Positions 55,808 through 64,000 of a stretch of DNA of 64,000 nt are shown one piece after another. The notes under the pieces were generated by a model that made no database searches, had not been told where the DNA came from, and worked only from the letters and a program-made list of their open reading frames with translations. The position numbers were made by a program, and so were the translations under genes. Every line of letters starts with the position of its first letter. Within the stretch, counting starts at the first letter, position 1. Origin of the DNA: Calothrix sp. PCC 7507 (GTDB lineage Bacteria > Cyanobacteriota > Cyanobacteriia > Cyanobacteriales > Nostocaceae). Where the stretch lies: positions 3,532,001 to 3,596,000 of the forward strand of contig NC_019682.1 in NCBI RefSeq assembly GCF_000316575.1. Direction: 5' to 3'.

Positions 55808-56011
55808 ATGTTCCTAATAATCTTGAAAAATGCTGCAAATAATATTGTATCTCTTGATTTAGTACCTAAAATTCTTAGAAAGCGAAGAATTATTAACAAC
55901 AATGTTAAGGAACCAGACGCTTTAGGGAAAAAATCCACGACTAGGAATTATCTCCAACCCTTTGATACTGCTTTTATTGCATATCAAATGATGGGTTTAA
56001 ACGACTTTTAA
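55808..56011 (+). CDS. Small protein, apparent truncated relative of the 56351 gene
   Basis: A 67-residue reading frame from ATG 55808, with GGAGG about 9 nt upstream. Its end, RNYLQPFDTAFIAYQ, closely matches SNYLKPFNVAFLAYQ of the secreted protein at 56351-56707, and then it stops early. The N-terminal half (MFLIILKNAANNIV) is not a proper signal peptide. It looks like a degenerating or truncated tandem copy, although a functional short peptide cannot be excluded. The antisense open frame at 55528-55938 is not supported. Confidence 0.5.
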   Translation: MFLIILKNAANNIVSLDLVPKILRKRRIINNNVKEPDALGKKSTTRNYLQPFDTAFIAYQMMGLNDF

Positions 56012-56350
56012 ATGGCTCCAAATACCTGGGGATTACGTGGGTTTAATCTCCTTCAAAGATTTAGGAAATTTGCGAAATATTTCGCTACCATGTTGTTGTT
56101 TCTCTAAGATACAGCAGATTGCAACCTCATGAAATACAGATTATTGCAAGGGCACAAATATGTACTTCGTTTATCTGCAAAATGCTGTAGTTGCAATTTA
56201 CTTTTTTGGTACTCCATTAACTCACTCTCAGGGTTGAAGGATAAACCAACCGTTCCGATAACCTGGTTGTAAGAAGTCGAGACTGATCAGCCCAGAGTCT
56301 CTATCACCAGAAAAAACCAAACACCGCCCATATTAGCTGAGGATATATTT
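56012..56350. other. Gap before the secreted protein gene
   Basis: About 340 bp without a gene or clear repeat. The last part contains a GACTGATCAGCCCAGAGTCTC stretch with partial dyads and then a GAGG ribosome-binding sequence about 10 nt before ATG 56351. Confidence 0.45.
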
Positions 56351-56707
56351 ATGAAACTGACAATGTTGATCAATTCTGTAATTGTTTGTGCTTCTATTGC
56401 TCTCTTACCTGGAATTGCTGCGGCTCAAACAGGTACTAACAATACTAGCAACTACCTCAAACCTTTTAATGTTGCTTTTCTGGCTTATCAAGGATACCTA
56501 CAAGATCAGGGCATACCTAGTGCGAGTGCTTTAGTATTTGAATACCAAAAAGGTAGCTTGACTGCTAATGATGTGGTTCAGGCTGCGGTCAAAGCTAACA
56601 AGTTACCAGCAGAGGTTTTGAATGATCAAGACTATCTCAGCGCTGTTGAGTCGCAATTGACATCATTCTCCCGCGATACAGCATTCTCTTCTGATTCATC
56701 AAACTAA
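56351..56707 (+). CDS. Small secreted protein of unknown function
   Basis: A 118-residue protein with a clear Sec signal peptide (MKLTMLINSVIVCASIALLP, cleavage probably after AAAQ-region AIAAA). The mature part is about 94 residues, helical, with a YLKPFNVAFLAYQGYLQDQG core and a Ser-rich tail. It is therefore likely periplasmic or extracellular. A truncated relative lies 340 bp upstream. It ends 28 bp before a shared bidirectional terminator. I know no function for the family. Confidence 0.78.
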   Translation: MKLTMLINSVIVCASIALLPGIAAAQTGTNNTSNYLKPFNVAFLAYQGYLQDQGIPSASALVFEYQKGSLTANDVVQAAVKANKLPAEVLNDQDYLSAVESQLTSFSRDTAFSSDSSN

Positions 56708-56735
56708 CCCAAGTTTTGTGAAAATTGAAATTTAA

Positions 56736-56766
56736 AGATACCCGACTTTTCAAAAAAGTCGGGTAT
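56736..56766. terminator. Bidirectional terminator
   Basis: GATACCCGACTTTT pairs with AAAAGTCGGGTAT around a short A-rich loop, between the convergent genes 56351 and 56774. T-rich tails exist on both strands. Confidence 0.8.
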
Positions 56767-56773
56767 TTCTGTT

Positions 56774-58168
56774 TTAGCGTTGTTGTTGCAAACTATATGA
56801 GTCGTACCAGTGACGAATTGCGAGCCAAACAACTGAGAGCAAAGCCGCTAAACTGAGGGTAAGACCGCTCAATGGTACTAATAATCCGAAAACAGGTAGC
56901 ACTGCGCCGGTAATGGTGCAAACTATCGCCCCAATAGAAGCACGACGGTTTGACCCCAAACCCCACGCTAAAGCTACTAATATTAGGGATATCATCACCC
57001 AAACCAACTGAGCATTAATTAATCGCCCCAGGTAAGTCAAAGTCAGCAGACAAGCGAAGAAAATACCTCCGGCGATCGCTACATTTTTCAGGCTCATTGG
57101 TAGAGATAAATATAACAACAATATCCACCACAAAAATACGGCGGGGGCTAACAATAATAAACGGGGAATAATCCCGGTGTTACGAATTGGCTTAGTGTTG
57201 GTAAATACACCAAAGGGATTTTTCACAGAAACATTGTCATCATATGTCCAAGTGAATTGGGTGCTGTTGCCTTCAACTTTAGTGTTTTTAGGTTTAATGC
57301 CACTAGCAAATTCCACAGGACTAAAGTTAGCAGTTGCTATCAGGCGAAATTTTGAGAGGAACTGTCCCGCAGCGCTATAAACCCAGCGTGGCCCTGATTG
57401 TGCTTTATAGGTGACTCGAAAAGTGGTTTCTTGTCCTGGTTCCAAGCGAAAAGGAAAGCCGTAGTCACCAGGGTTAGTCTGTTGTAGTCTATTTCCTTCA
57501 CGTTCTACTTTATAACCCTCTATGACTGAGGAGCCGTTAGGTGGCGGTGCTTCAAAGAAAAAACTACTAATATCTTTTAGCTGGTTAACAACTTTGTAAT
57601 CAGCAGCGTAATCTACGTCATAAATAGTACTACGACCTTTAACATCTACACTTTGGTCAAGCTTGACTTGAATTTGGGAGCCAGTCAGGTTCATAAATCG
57701 AGTGACTGGTTGTGTCGCCTTGACTGTAACGATTTTACCTTTAACTTGGGTGTTGTAAGTGTATGGCTCTTGAGTCACATAGCGCACCTGGGGCGCAGTC
57801 TGTTCTAACTTATCACCAGCAACGCTTTCAACCACTTGAGCCACCATCGCCTGTTCCCAATGGTGATAGCGATTGCTCAAAGTTGAACAAAGAAAAAATC
57901 CCGTAACTAACAGAACTAATATCAGCGCTAAATGCTGTAATCCCTGCAATAGTTGAGAATAACGAATCGCCCATTCACCAAAGAAAACAGCTTGTTCTGT
58001 TGTCTGGCGACGGAGAGAAAAACTTATGAGAGCGATCGCCACTCCTAACGCTATCACTAAAAATACAAATAACAGTGAACCTTTGAGTATTTGAGTGCCA
58101 AATTGCACTAACTCATGAGGATGTGTCAAATCTGGTAATCCAGGAATACCCTGAGCAGTAGGAGACAT
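56774..58168 (-). CDS. Multi-pass membrane protein of unknown function
   Basis: A 464-residue protein with two N-terminal membrane segments (SLLFVFLVIALGVAIALISF and LILVLLVTGFFLC). About 220 residues of periplasmic beta-rich sequence follow, then five or six C-terminal membrane segments (from IIPRLLLLAPAVFLWWILLL). The layout, one large external domain then a membrane bundle, recalls CreD-type envelope proteins, but I see no diagnostic motif. It may be co-transcribed with the small membrane protein 90 bp upstream (58258-58473). Confidence 0.8.
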   Translation of the reverse strand: MSPTAQGIPGLPDLTHPHELVQFGTQILKGSLLFVFLVIALGVAIALISFSLRRQTTEQAVFFGEWAIRYSQLLQGLQHLALILVLLVTGFFLCSTLSNRYHHWEQAMVAQVVESVAGDKLEQTAPQVRYVTQEPYTYNTQVKGKIVTVKATQPVTRFMNLTGSQIQVKLDQSVDVKGRSTIYDVDYAADYKVVNQLKDISSFFFEAPPPNGSSVIEGYKVEREGNRLQQTNPGDYGFPFRLEPGQETTFRVTYKAQSGPRWVYSAAGQFLSKFRLIATANFSPVEFASGIKPKNTKVEGNSTQFTWTYDDNVSVKNPFGVFTNTKPIRNTGIIPRLLLLAPAVFLWWILLLYLSLPMSLKNVAIAGGIFFACLLTLTYLGRLINAQLVWVMISLILVALAWGLGSNRRASIGAIVCTITGAVLPVFGLLVPLSGLTLSLAALLSVVWLAIRHWYDSYSLQQQR

Positions 58169-58257
58169 TGGTCAATATTTAGTTAATTTGCACACTTAGA
58201 CCAATGTGATCTTACAAAAGTTTCTAACCAGATTATTTGTCATTTGTCAAAAATTAC

Positions 58258-58473
58258 TTACGCTCTTGCTGGTTTCAAAAATATCCAAGCTACAAAAAAT
58301 GTTGCGGCTGTAAATAGTTGCGCTATATCCAAAGCAGACAGATAGCCATCTGCAAATGAAGCGATACTGCGATCGGTGATGCCAAATAGCCAAGATGAGA
58401 GGCCAAATAGCCAAATCCCATTCTTGAAATTTCCTAGAAATTCTTTAGAGTCTGAGGGTTGCTTGTCGTTCAC
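58258..58473 (-). CDS. Small membrane protein of unknown function
   Basis: A 71-residue protein with two probable membrane segments (NGIWLFGLSSWLFGI and IAQLFTAATFFVAWIFL) joined by an acidic loop, and a charged N-terminus. It is on the same strand as, and upstream of, the 464-residue membrane protein. I do not recognise a family. Composition and a good start (ATG 58473) support a real gene. Confidence 0.6.
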   Translation of the reverse strand: MNDKQPSDSKEFLGNFKNGIWLFGLSSWLFGITDRSIASFADGYLSALDIAQLFTAATFFVAWIFLKPARA

Positions 58474-58619
58474 GGTTTTCTGCTCCGTTGGTGACGAATC
58501 TGGTCATTGATGAGAAATCCCCGTAAGAGCTTTTGCTGACTCCTGACGCTGAACTTATATCTATATTAATAAATATTTCAGTAACTTGACTAAACTACCA
58601 AGAGACACATATTGATTCC

Positions 58620-58737
58620 TTGACATTCTCTAGCCTGCAACGGCAGGCTTTGTATCAGTAGCCCCACCCTTATAGGGTGTAGACGATATGTCGGGATGTG
58701 CGAAGCGTCTCCCACTTTAGTCGTGGGGAGTGTCAAG
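58620..58737. mobile_element. IS200/IS605-derived remnant (solo end element)
   Basis: About 118 bp bounded by TTGACATTCTCT and GGGGAGTGTCAAG. Inside are three hairpins: AGCCTGC/GCAGGCT, CACCC/GGGTG and CTCCCAC/GTGGGGAG with loop containing TTTAGTC. These are the sub-terminal hairpins seen at ends of cyanobacterial IS200/IS605 (TnpB) elements. No tnpA or tnpB is present, so it is a non-autonomous or decayed copy. Confidence 0.65.
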
Positions 58738-58797
58738 AACCTTGGTAGAGTGAAATTATCAGAGAAACATGAAGTCGCCAGATTTTCACCGTAAAAC

Positions 58798-59661
58798 ATG
58801 GGCAGTATTTGGGAACTCGATTTTTACTCCCGTCCAATTCTGGACGAAAAACAGAAAAAAGTTTGGGAAGTCTTAGTCTGCGAAAGTCCTTCAGATATCC
58901 GCACGAAAACAGATTCTTTATTTCGTTACGCTCAATATTGTTCCAGTACTCAGGTAAATTCCGGCTGGTTGCGGACAGCGTTACAGGAGGCAATTACCAC
59001 AGCGGGAGAAGCACCAATCAAAATCCGCTTTTTCCGTCGCCAAATGAATAACATGATTACTAAAGCCTGCGAGGATGTGGGGATTCCGGCTCAACCTAGC
59101 CGCCGGACTTTAGTTCTGAATCAATGGCTTCAGCAGCGGATGGAAGAGGTGTATCCTCAAGAACCGGGATATCAAGGGGGGGCTAATGCTTCGGTGCGCC
59201 TGGAAAGACCTTTACCCCAACGCTTACCAGATGCTTTAGAAGGACAGCAGTGGGCATTTGTGACTTTAGAGGCTGGAGATTTTGCAGAGATGCCAGAGTG
59301 GGAAATTGGCTTTGGTGAATCTTTCCCTTTAGATTTTGCCAAAATAACCCCAGAAACGCGTATTCCTGGAGTATTAATTTTCTCACCCAGAGCGTTACCT
59401 TTAGCAGGCTGGATGTCTGGTTTAGAGTTAGCTTTCTTGAGATTTGACACCAGCCAAGGAGCAAGATTGCTGTTGGAAACTGGTGTGACAGAAAGTTGGA
59501 TTTTGGCAAATATCAAAAACCCGCAAACTCTATCAGAAGCTGAAGGGTTTGAAGCATCTAAGCAAAAAGCGAACGGAGTACATTTTATTGGTGTGCAATC
59601 TAATCCTCAAGCACAATCTTTTGCAGGGTTTTGGCTGTTGCAAGAGGTCAATTTGCCATAG
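58798..59661 (+). CDS. Tab2/Atab2 family RNA-binding protein
   Basis: A 287-residue protein of the Tab2 (DUF1092) family, conserved in cyanobacteria and chloroplasts. In algae and plants Tab2 and ATAB2 bind psaB mRNA and help make photosystem I. The sequence opens with WELDFYSRPILDEKQKKVWE and carries IRFFRRQMNNMITKACEDVG and LIFSPRALPLAGWMSGLELA, all typical blocks. The C-terminal end has a short non-conserved stretch (PQTLSEAEGFEASKQKANG) that may derive from repeat DNA. The start is ATG 58798. A cyanobacterial role in photosystem assembly is inferred. Confidence 0.9.
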   Translation: MGSIWELDFYSRPILDEKQKKVWEVLVCESPSDIRTKTDSLFRYAQYCSSTQVNSGWLRTALQEAITTAGEAPIKIRFFRRQMNNMITKACEDVGIPAQPSRRTLVLNQWLQQRMEEVYPQEPGYQGGANASVRLERPLPQRLPDALEGQQWAFVTLEAGDFAEMPEWEIGFGESFPLDFAKITPETRIPGVLIFSPRALPLAGWMSGLELAFLRFDTSQGARLLLETGVTESWILANIKNPQTLSEAEGFEASKQKANGVHFIGVQSNPQAQSFAGFWLLQEVNLP

Positions 59662-60128
59662 GGACTGGGGACTGGGGGTAGGCTATTGACTCTGAGGGTT
59701 TTCAGCCCAAAATGCATCATCCAAAATAATAGTCGTAGTTAACGTTCTCATCAGGGCACGGCAGTGCCGATGCCCCTACGGTAAACACAAAAATTGCATG
59801 ATATTTTTTAGCTAATTTCGTACAAAGTCAACAGCCTAGTGGTTTGTCAATTTTGTTTTGAGGGGTTTTTGGTAGTGCGGGCCGAAAAGCCCGCGTGAGC
59901 GAGACGCTCACACTACAGTCCCTCATTTCAACCCTTACAGACTACTAGACTGGAGATGAGGGAGATGAGGGAGATGAGGGAGAAAGAAGAAATGACTCTT
60001 GACTCCTGACTCTTGACCCTTGACCAATGACTAATGACTAATACATGGGATTAAAGGTCAATGATTTGGGATAATTAACTGCGTCCATCTGTGGTTCAAG
60101 ATCCAAAATCCACAATTCACCAAGGGTC
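59662..60128. other. Repeat-rich gap before the tldE-like gene
   Basis: About 467 bp without a gene. It includes the AGGGCACGGCAGTGCCGATG palindrome (59753-59779), a GCGGGCC...GCCCGCG hairpin near 59880, GAGATGAGG tandem units at 59950-59985 and TTGACTC-type heptamers at 59996-60040. Confidence 0.6.
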
Positions 60129-61442
60129 ATGGTTTCTGAAAATTTGTCACAAGATACACTAGCAGAACAGTTGCTGGAATTAGCGATTAAATCTGGAGCA
60201 GAAGCTGCTGAGGTGTATCAGTCGCGATCGCTTTCTCGACCAGTATTTTTTGAGGCCAACCGACTCAAGCAACTGGAAACTAGCCAGTCTGAGGGTACAG
60301 CATTGCGGTTGTGGCGAAATGGTCGTCCAGGGCTAACAGTGGCTTATGGGGCTGTGCAAGCGCAAGCAATGGTAGAGCGATCGCTGGCTTTAAGTCAACT
60401 AAATCAACCTGAATCGGTGGATTTAGTCAGTAATTTTCAGCCGTCTTACCCTGACTTGGGGGAAAGTGTGCCGATCGAGGTGTTGATCAACTGGGGCAAA
60501 GAGGCGATCGCTCTGATTAAAGATGCTTATCCCGATGTACTCTGTAATAGTGATTGGGAATGTGATGTTGAAAACACTAGGCTTGTCAATACCCAAGGTT
60601 TAGATTGCCACTACACCGATACTACTCTTAGCTGCTATATGTCAGCCGAATGGGTACGGGGAGATGATTTTTTGAGTGTTTCGGATGGTCAAACCCAAAG
60701 GGATGAATTGCAGCCTGAGAAACTAGCTCAACAAATTTTACAGCGGTTAATTTGGTCTAGAGAAAATGTCGTCCCCCCTAGTGGGCGTGTGCCAATTTTA
60801 TTCACATCCAAAGCAGCTGATATGCTTTGGACTACTATCCAAGCAGCTTTGAATGGTAAGCATGTGCTAGAAAAAGCTTCCCCTTGGGCAGACCGTCTGG
60901 GTAAACTAGTAGTCTCCCCCAGTCTCACTGTTTATCAAGATCCGGAAGCTGGCCCTTACAGTTGCCCTTTTGATGATGAAGGCTGTTCTACCACTGCTTT
61001 GGTATTTATCCAAAACGGAATTTTAGAGCATTTTTATTGCGATCGCACTACCGGAAGCCAACTGGGTATTAGCACTACTGGAAACGGTTTTCGCCCCAGC
61101 TTGAGTAGCTATCCCACACCTGGGTTATTTAATTTTTTGATCCAACCCAGTTCCGCATCACTACCAGATTTGATTGAACAGATGGATGATGGGCTAATTG
61201 TGGATCAAATGCTGGGTGGTGGCAATGGAATCTCTGGAGATTTTTCGATCAATATTGATTTGGGCTATCGTGTGCAAAATGGCACAGTTACTGGCCGTAT
61301 TAAAGATACGATGGTGGCTGGCAATATTTATTCAGCCCTTAAACAATTAGTGAGTCTAGGTGGTGATGCTGATTGGAATGGTTCTTGTTATACTCCTTCT
61401 TTGATAGTGGAAGGACTATCCACCACCAGTCGTAATCAGTGA
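60129..61442 (+). CDS. TldD/PmbA family metalloprotease (TldE-like)
   Basis: A 437-residue member of the TldD/TldE (PmbA) protease family, whose heterodimers cleave unfolded peptides and mature some modified peptides in the cytosol. It lacks an HExxH zinc motif, consistent with the non-catalytic TldE/PmbA partner. Recognisable blocks are EAAEVYQSRSLSRPVFFEAN near the start, GRVPILFTSKAADMLW in the centre, CDRTTGSQLG, and the closing GGGNGISGDFSINIDLGYRV and IKDTMVAGNIYSAL. The start is ATG 60129. A TldD partner is not in this window. Confidence 0.87.
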   Translation: MVSENLSQDTLAEQLLELAIKSGAEAAEVYQSRSLSRPVFFEANRLKQLETSQSEGTALRLWRNGRPGLTVAYGAVQAQAMVERSLALSQLNQPESVDLVSNFQPSYPDLGESVPIEVLINWGKEAIALIKDAYPDVLCNSDWECDVENTRLVNTQGLDCHYTDTTLSCYMSAEWVRGDDFLSVSDGQTQRDELQPEKLAQQILQRLIWSRENVVPPSGRVPILFTSKAADMLWTTIQAALNGKHVLEKASPWADRLGKLVVSPSLTVYQDPEAGPYSCPFDDEGCSTTALVFIQNGILEHFYCDRTTGSQLGISTTGNGFRPSLSSYPTPGLFNFLIQPSSASLPDLIEQMDDGLIVDQMLGGGNGISGDFSINIDLGYRVQNGTVTGRIKDTMVAGNIYSALKQLVSLGGDADWNGSCYTPSLIVEGLSTTSRNQ

Positions 61443-61779
61443 ACAGTGAACAGTTAACTTTTATCACTGTTTCAGTCAGAGGTTTGACACAAGGGGAATT
61501 TCCAACTTGTTATCATCAAAATTAGCTTCAGTAAATAGACGCAATTGAATGTAAGATGTCATTCAATACCGTTCGGTTAAGCGCAGTTGCTAAAAAAATG
61601 CGCCGGATAAATCGTAGGGGTGGGGTTTCCCCGCCCTTCAAGACAATCCATGTGTTGCAAACATTATTTGAATTGGTATTATTTCGCCTGTGACAGCCAA
61701 AAATAATCATCAAAGAAGGCTTGTCTCAACTCAGACAACTATTTTCTTTTTTAAATAAATTTTAAATTTAAAATCTTTT
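61443..61779. other. Gap between tldE-like gene and clc gene
   Basis: About 337 bp without a gene. It contains a GTAGGGGTGGGGTTTCCCCG hairpin element near 61614 and very AT-rich sequence just before the ClC start. Confidence 0.5.
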
Positions 61780-64000
61780 ATGTCGCTTCCTGTTCTGACT
61801 CAGCGCTTTCGCAGTTTGTGGCAGCCTAGAAGAGGTTTAGCGATCGCAGAAGCTTCGATCATCGGTCTTGTGGCTGCCCTCTCGGCGGTGTTCTTAAAAG
61901 TAGGATCGGGATGGTTGGGAACTTGGCGAGTCCATAGTACCCATTTTTTACCAGCATGGGTTGCTCTCCCTTTAGTTGGTATGAGCTTTGGGTTCTTGGC
62001 GGGTTGGCTGGTGCAGCGGTTTGCACCAGAAGCAGCTGGTAGTGGTATCCCTCAAGTCAAAGCTTCTCTTGCCAATGTGCCAGTTAACCTATCCTGGCGT
62101 GTGGCATTGATCAAATTACTTAGTGCCATTATTACCCTAGGTTCTGGGCTTACCCTCGGACGGCAAGGCCCCACAGTTCATGTCGGGGCAGGTTTAGCAG
62201 CAGGGTTGAGTCGCTGGGTGCCCACCTCCCCAGATCATCGACGACAAATGATTGCTGCGGGTGCAGGTGCTGGTTTGGCAGCGGCGTTTAATGCCCCAAT
62301 TGCCGGTGTATTATTTATCGTTGAGGAATTACTCCACGATTTATCAGGGCTAACTCTGGGAACCGCCATCATCGCCTCATTTATTGGCGGGGTAATATCC
62401 CGGTTATTGGGTGGTGGTAGTTTAGACCTGAATCTGAAATTGGTACAGTCTTCTAGTCAATTCTCAATTCCAGAAATCCCCTTTTTTCTGTTATTGGGAA
62501 TCTTGGCGGGTTTGCTGGGTGCATTGTTTAATTTGGGACTAGTTTTCAGTATCAAAACTTATCGCCGATTACACGTCAGTTTACCGCTGCGGGTGGCGTT
62601 AGCTGGTTTAGTTTCCGGTATGATTGTGGCTATACTCCCCGAATCTTTCCGTGATAATACAGGTTTAAGGGAGTATGTGATTACTGGTGAAGCTAACGCT
62701 TCTTTAGTAGCGATCGCTTTTGTCGCTCAGTTTATTCTCACTCTTTTAGCATTTGGTTCCGGCGCACCAGGGGGACTATTTGCTCCCAGTCTCATTTTGG
62801 GTTCTACTCTAGGTTGTTTGGTAGGTATTGGTGAAGGCCACATCTTGGGAGATAGTTCCCCTGCAACCTACGCTTTAGCCGGAATGGGGGGATTTTTTAG
62901 TGCCGTTTCTAAAGTGCCAATTACAGCCATTGTGATTGTGTTCGAGATGACTACAGATTTCAATCTAGTATTACCTTTGATGATTGTTTCTGTGACATCT
63001 TATTTGATAGCGGAGAAGGTGGTTCCAGGTTCGCTGTATGAAAAACTTTTGCTCTTAAATGGCATCAACCTCACCCAAGAAGTATCTGTAGAGGGAATAT
63101 TAGCAAAATTAACTGCTAGAGATGTAATGCAGCAACGGGTAGAAACTCTAGATGCAGAGATGACTATAGATGAAGCAAGACTTGCATTTGCCCGTTCCCA
63201 TCATCGCGGCTTCCCAGTAGTGGAAGACAACAAACTAGTGGGGATTGTGACGCAATCAGATTTACTGAAAATGCGTGAACGCAACCTAGACAACGATACC
63301 GCCTTACGGGAAATTATGACCAGCAGTCCCGTGACGGTGACACCAATCCACAATTTGAGTAATGTACTATATTTGCTCGATCGCTATCAAATTAGTCGCT
63401 TACCAGTCGTAGAAAGGCGAAAATTAATTGGAATTATTACCCGCGCAGATATTATTCGTGCCGAAGCAGATCATCTGAATGGTGAAAATGCTACCCCAGG
63501 TCTACGTCCAGAACCTTCTTATGTAGTTTATCAAACGCGATCGCCCAATATTGGCAGAGGCAGATTATTAGTCACAGTGGCGAATCCGGAAACAGCGGCT
63601 ACCCTCTTACAAATGGCCGCAGCAATTGCTCGCGATCGCCATTATGAAATTGAATGTATACAAATAATGCTGGTATCGCGCCACATTTCCCCGTCCGAAA
63701 CCCCAGTCAGAACGGCAAAAAGCCGCCGCTTGTTACGACAAGCAGAAGTCTTGGCGAAAAAATGGAAAATTCCCATACATACACAAATTAGAGTAGCTCA
63801 TGATGTCGCCCAAGCCATTTTAGAAGCAATCAACGAACGACACATCGACCTGATTTTAATGGGTTGGAAAGGTAACACATCTACCCCGGGACGGATTTTT
63901 GGCAATGTTGTCGATACGATTATTCGCCAAGCTACCTGTGAGGTTGTATTAGTAAAGTTAGGTAGTCAACACTCGTTCCATCGTTGGTTAGTACCAATGG
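61780..64000 (+). CDS. ClC-type chloride channel/transporter with CBS and Usp domains, partial
   Basis: The gene starts at ATG 61780 and is still open at the window edge (740 codons). The membrane part has the ClC selectivity motifs GSGIPQVK, GRQGPTVHVG and GSGAPGGLFAPS, and the internal IVEELLHD acidic pair. Two CBS domains follow (about residues 445-560, TARDVMQQRVETLDAEMTID and IMTSSPVTVTP). A Usp-like domain ends with DLILMGWKGNTSTPGRIFG. The external gating glutamate of ClC exchangers is replaced by Gln129 (GRQGP for GREGP or GKEGP). This may change coupling towards passive chloride flow. Its complete C-terminus lies outside the window. Confidence 0.93.
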   Translation, partial: MSLPVLTQRFRSLWQPRRGLAIAEASIIGLVAALSAVFLKVGSGWLGTWRVHSTHFLPAWVALPLVGMSFGFLAGWLVQRFAPEAAGSGIPQVKASLANVPVNLSWRVALIKLLSAIITLGSGLTLGRQGPTVHVGAGLAAGLSRWVPTSPDHRRQMIAAGAGAGLAAAFNAPIAGVLFIVEELLHDLSGLTLGTAIIASFIGGVISRLLGGGSLDLNLKLVQSSSQFSIPEIPFFLLLGILAGLLGALFNLGLVFSIKTYRRLHVSLPLRVALAGLVSGMIVAILPESFRDNTGLREYVITGEANASLVAIAFVAQFILTLLAFGSGAPGGLFAPSLILGSTLGCLVGIGEGHILGDSSPATYALAGMGGFFSAVSKVPITAIVIVFEMTTDFNLVLPLMIVSVTSYLIAEKVVPGSLYEKLLLLNGINLTQEVSVEGILAKLTARDVMQQRVETLDAEMTIDEARLAFARSHHRGFPVVEDNKLVGIVTQSDLLKMRERNLDNDTALREIMTSSPVTVTPIHNLSNVLYLLDRYQISRLPVVERRKLIGIITRADIIRAEADHLNGENATPGLRPEPSYVVYQTRSPNIGRGRLLVTVANPETAATLLQMAAAIARDRHYEIECIQIMLVSRHISPSETPVRTAKSRRLLRQAEVLAKKWKIPIHTQIRVAHDVAQAILEAINERHIDLILMGWKGNTSTPGRIFGNVVDTIIRQATCEVVLVKLGSQHSFHRWLVPM

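Noticed and set aside
55528-55938. 136-codon open frame on the minus strand
   Set aside because: It overlaps the better supported 55808 reading frame in antisense, has no recognisable sequence and no ribosome binding site.

Overview
The window is chromosomal DNA of a filamentous, probably heterocyst-forming cyanobacterium (Nostoc/Anabaena-like, Nostocales). The RNA polymerase beta' gene is split into rpoC1 and rpoC2. The palindrome GCGATCGC (HIP1) recurs throughout. Intergenic gaps are full of heptanucleotide tandem repeats of the TGACAAA, TTGACTC and CCCCATT types. The sigC-furA-peptidoglycan-binding gene order matches what I know from Anabaena sp. PCC 7120. The genus assignment is inference.

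Layout. 1-14.6 kb is conserved housekeeping: rpoC2, rpoC1, rpoB, tatD and rpsT on the minus strand, with hisD and a universal stress protein on the plus strand. mtnP and a small conserved protein follow.

16.5-32.6 kb is an accessory island that I read as a DNA phosphorothioation (Ssp-like) defence system. On the minus strand, in transcription order, it has a DUF4007 protein (SspB-like), a 1182-residue P-loop ATPase (SspC-like) and a PP-loop PAPS-reductase-like protein (SspD/DndC-like). These are followed, with only 3-19 nt gaps or an overlap, by a GIY-YIG nuclease, a large DGQHR-domain protein, a DEAH helicase and a GHKL ATPase. A cysteine desulfurase (SspA/DndA-like) lies 0.9 kb beyond the end. 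Two plus-strand insertions break the run: a VapBC-type toxin-antitoxin pair between two 27-bp direct repeats, and a block with a small conserved gene and a DUF4351 gene. The desulfurase and PP-loop protein would mobilise and insert sulfur into the DNA backbone, SspB would nick, SspC would supply ATPase function, and the nuclease/helicase/GHKL/DGQHR set would be the effector that attacks unmodified DNA. No canonical dndD or dndE is present.

33-51 kb returns to core genes: tRNA-Pro(CGG), lipA, gpsA, sigC, furA with its convergent peptidoglycan-binding neighbour, cobN, a GAF/histidine kinase, ackA, a membrane-anchored unknown, a pabC-like aminotransferase and ftsH. cobN is broken into two frames at a heptameric C-rich tract beside a 21-bp in-frame repeat array, possibly a slippage or phase-variation site. 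Several start codons here (gpsA, ackA, 47559) lie inside or at the edge of heptamer repeats.

51-56 kb is a mobile-element zone: two MITE-like elements, then an ISAs1-family element (broken transposase) and an intact IS4-family element, both inserted in one palindromic repeat inside a larger fold-back repeat. 55.8-64 kb carries a secreted small protein and a truncated relative, membrane proteins, an IS200/IS605-derived remnant, a Tab2-family gene, a TldE/PmbA-family gene and a ClC chloride transporter that runs off the right edge.
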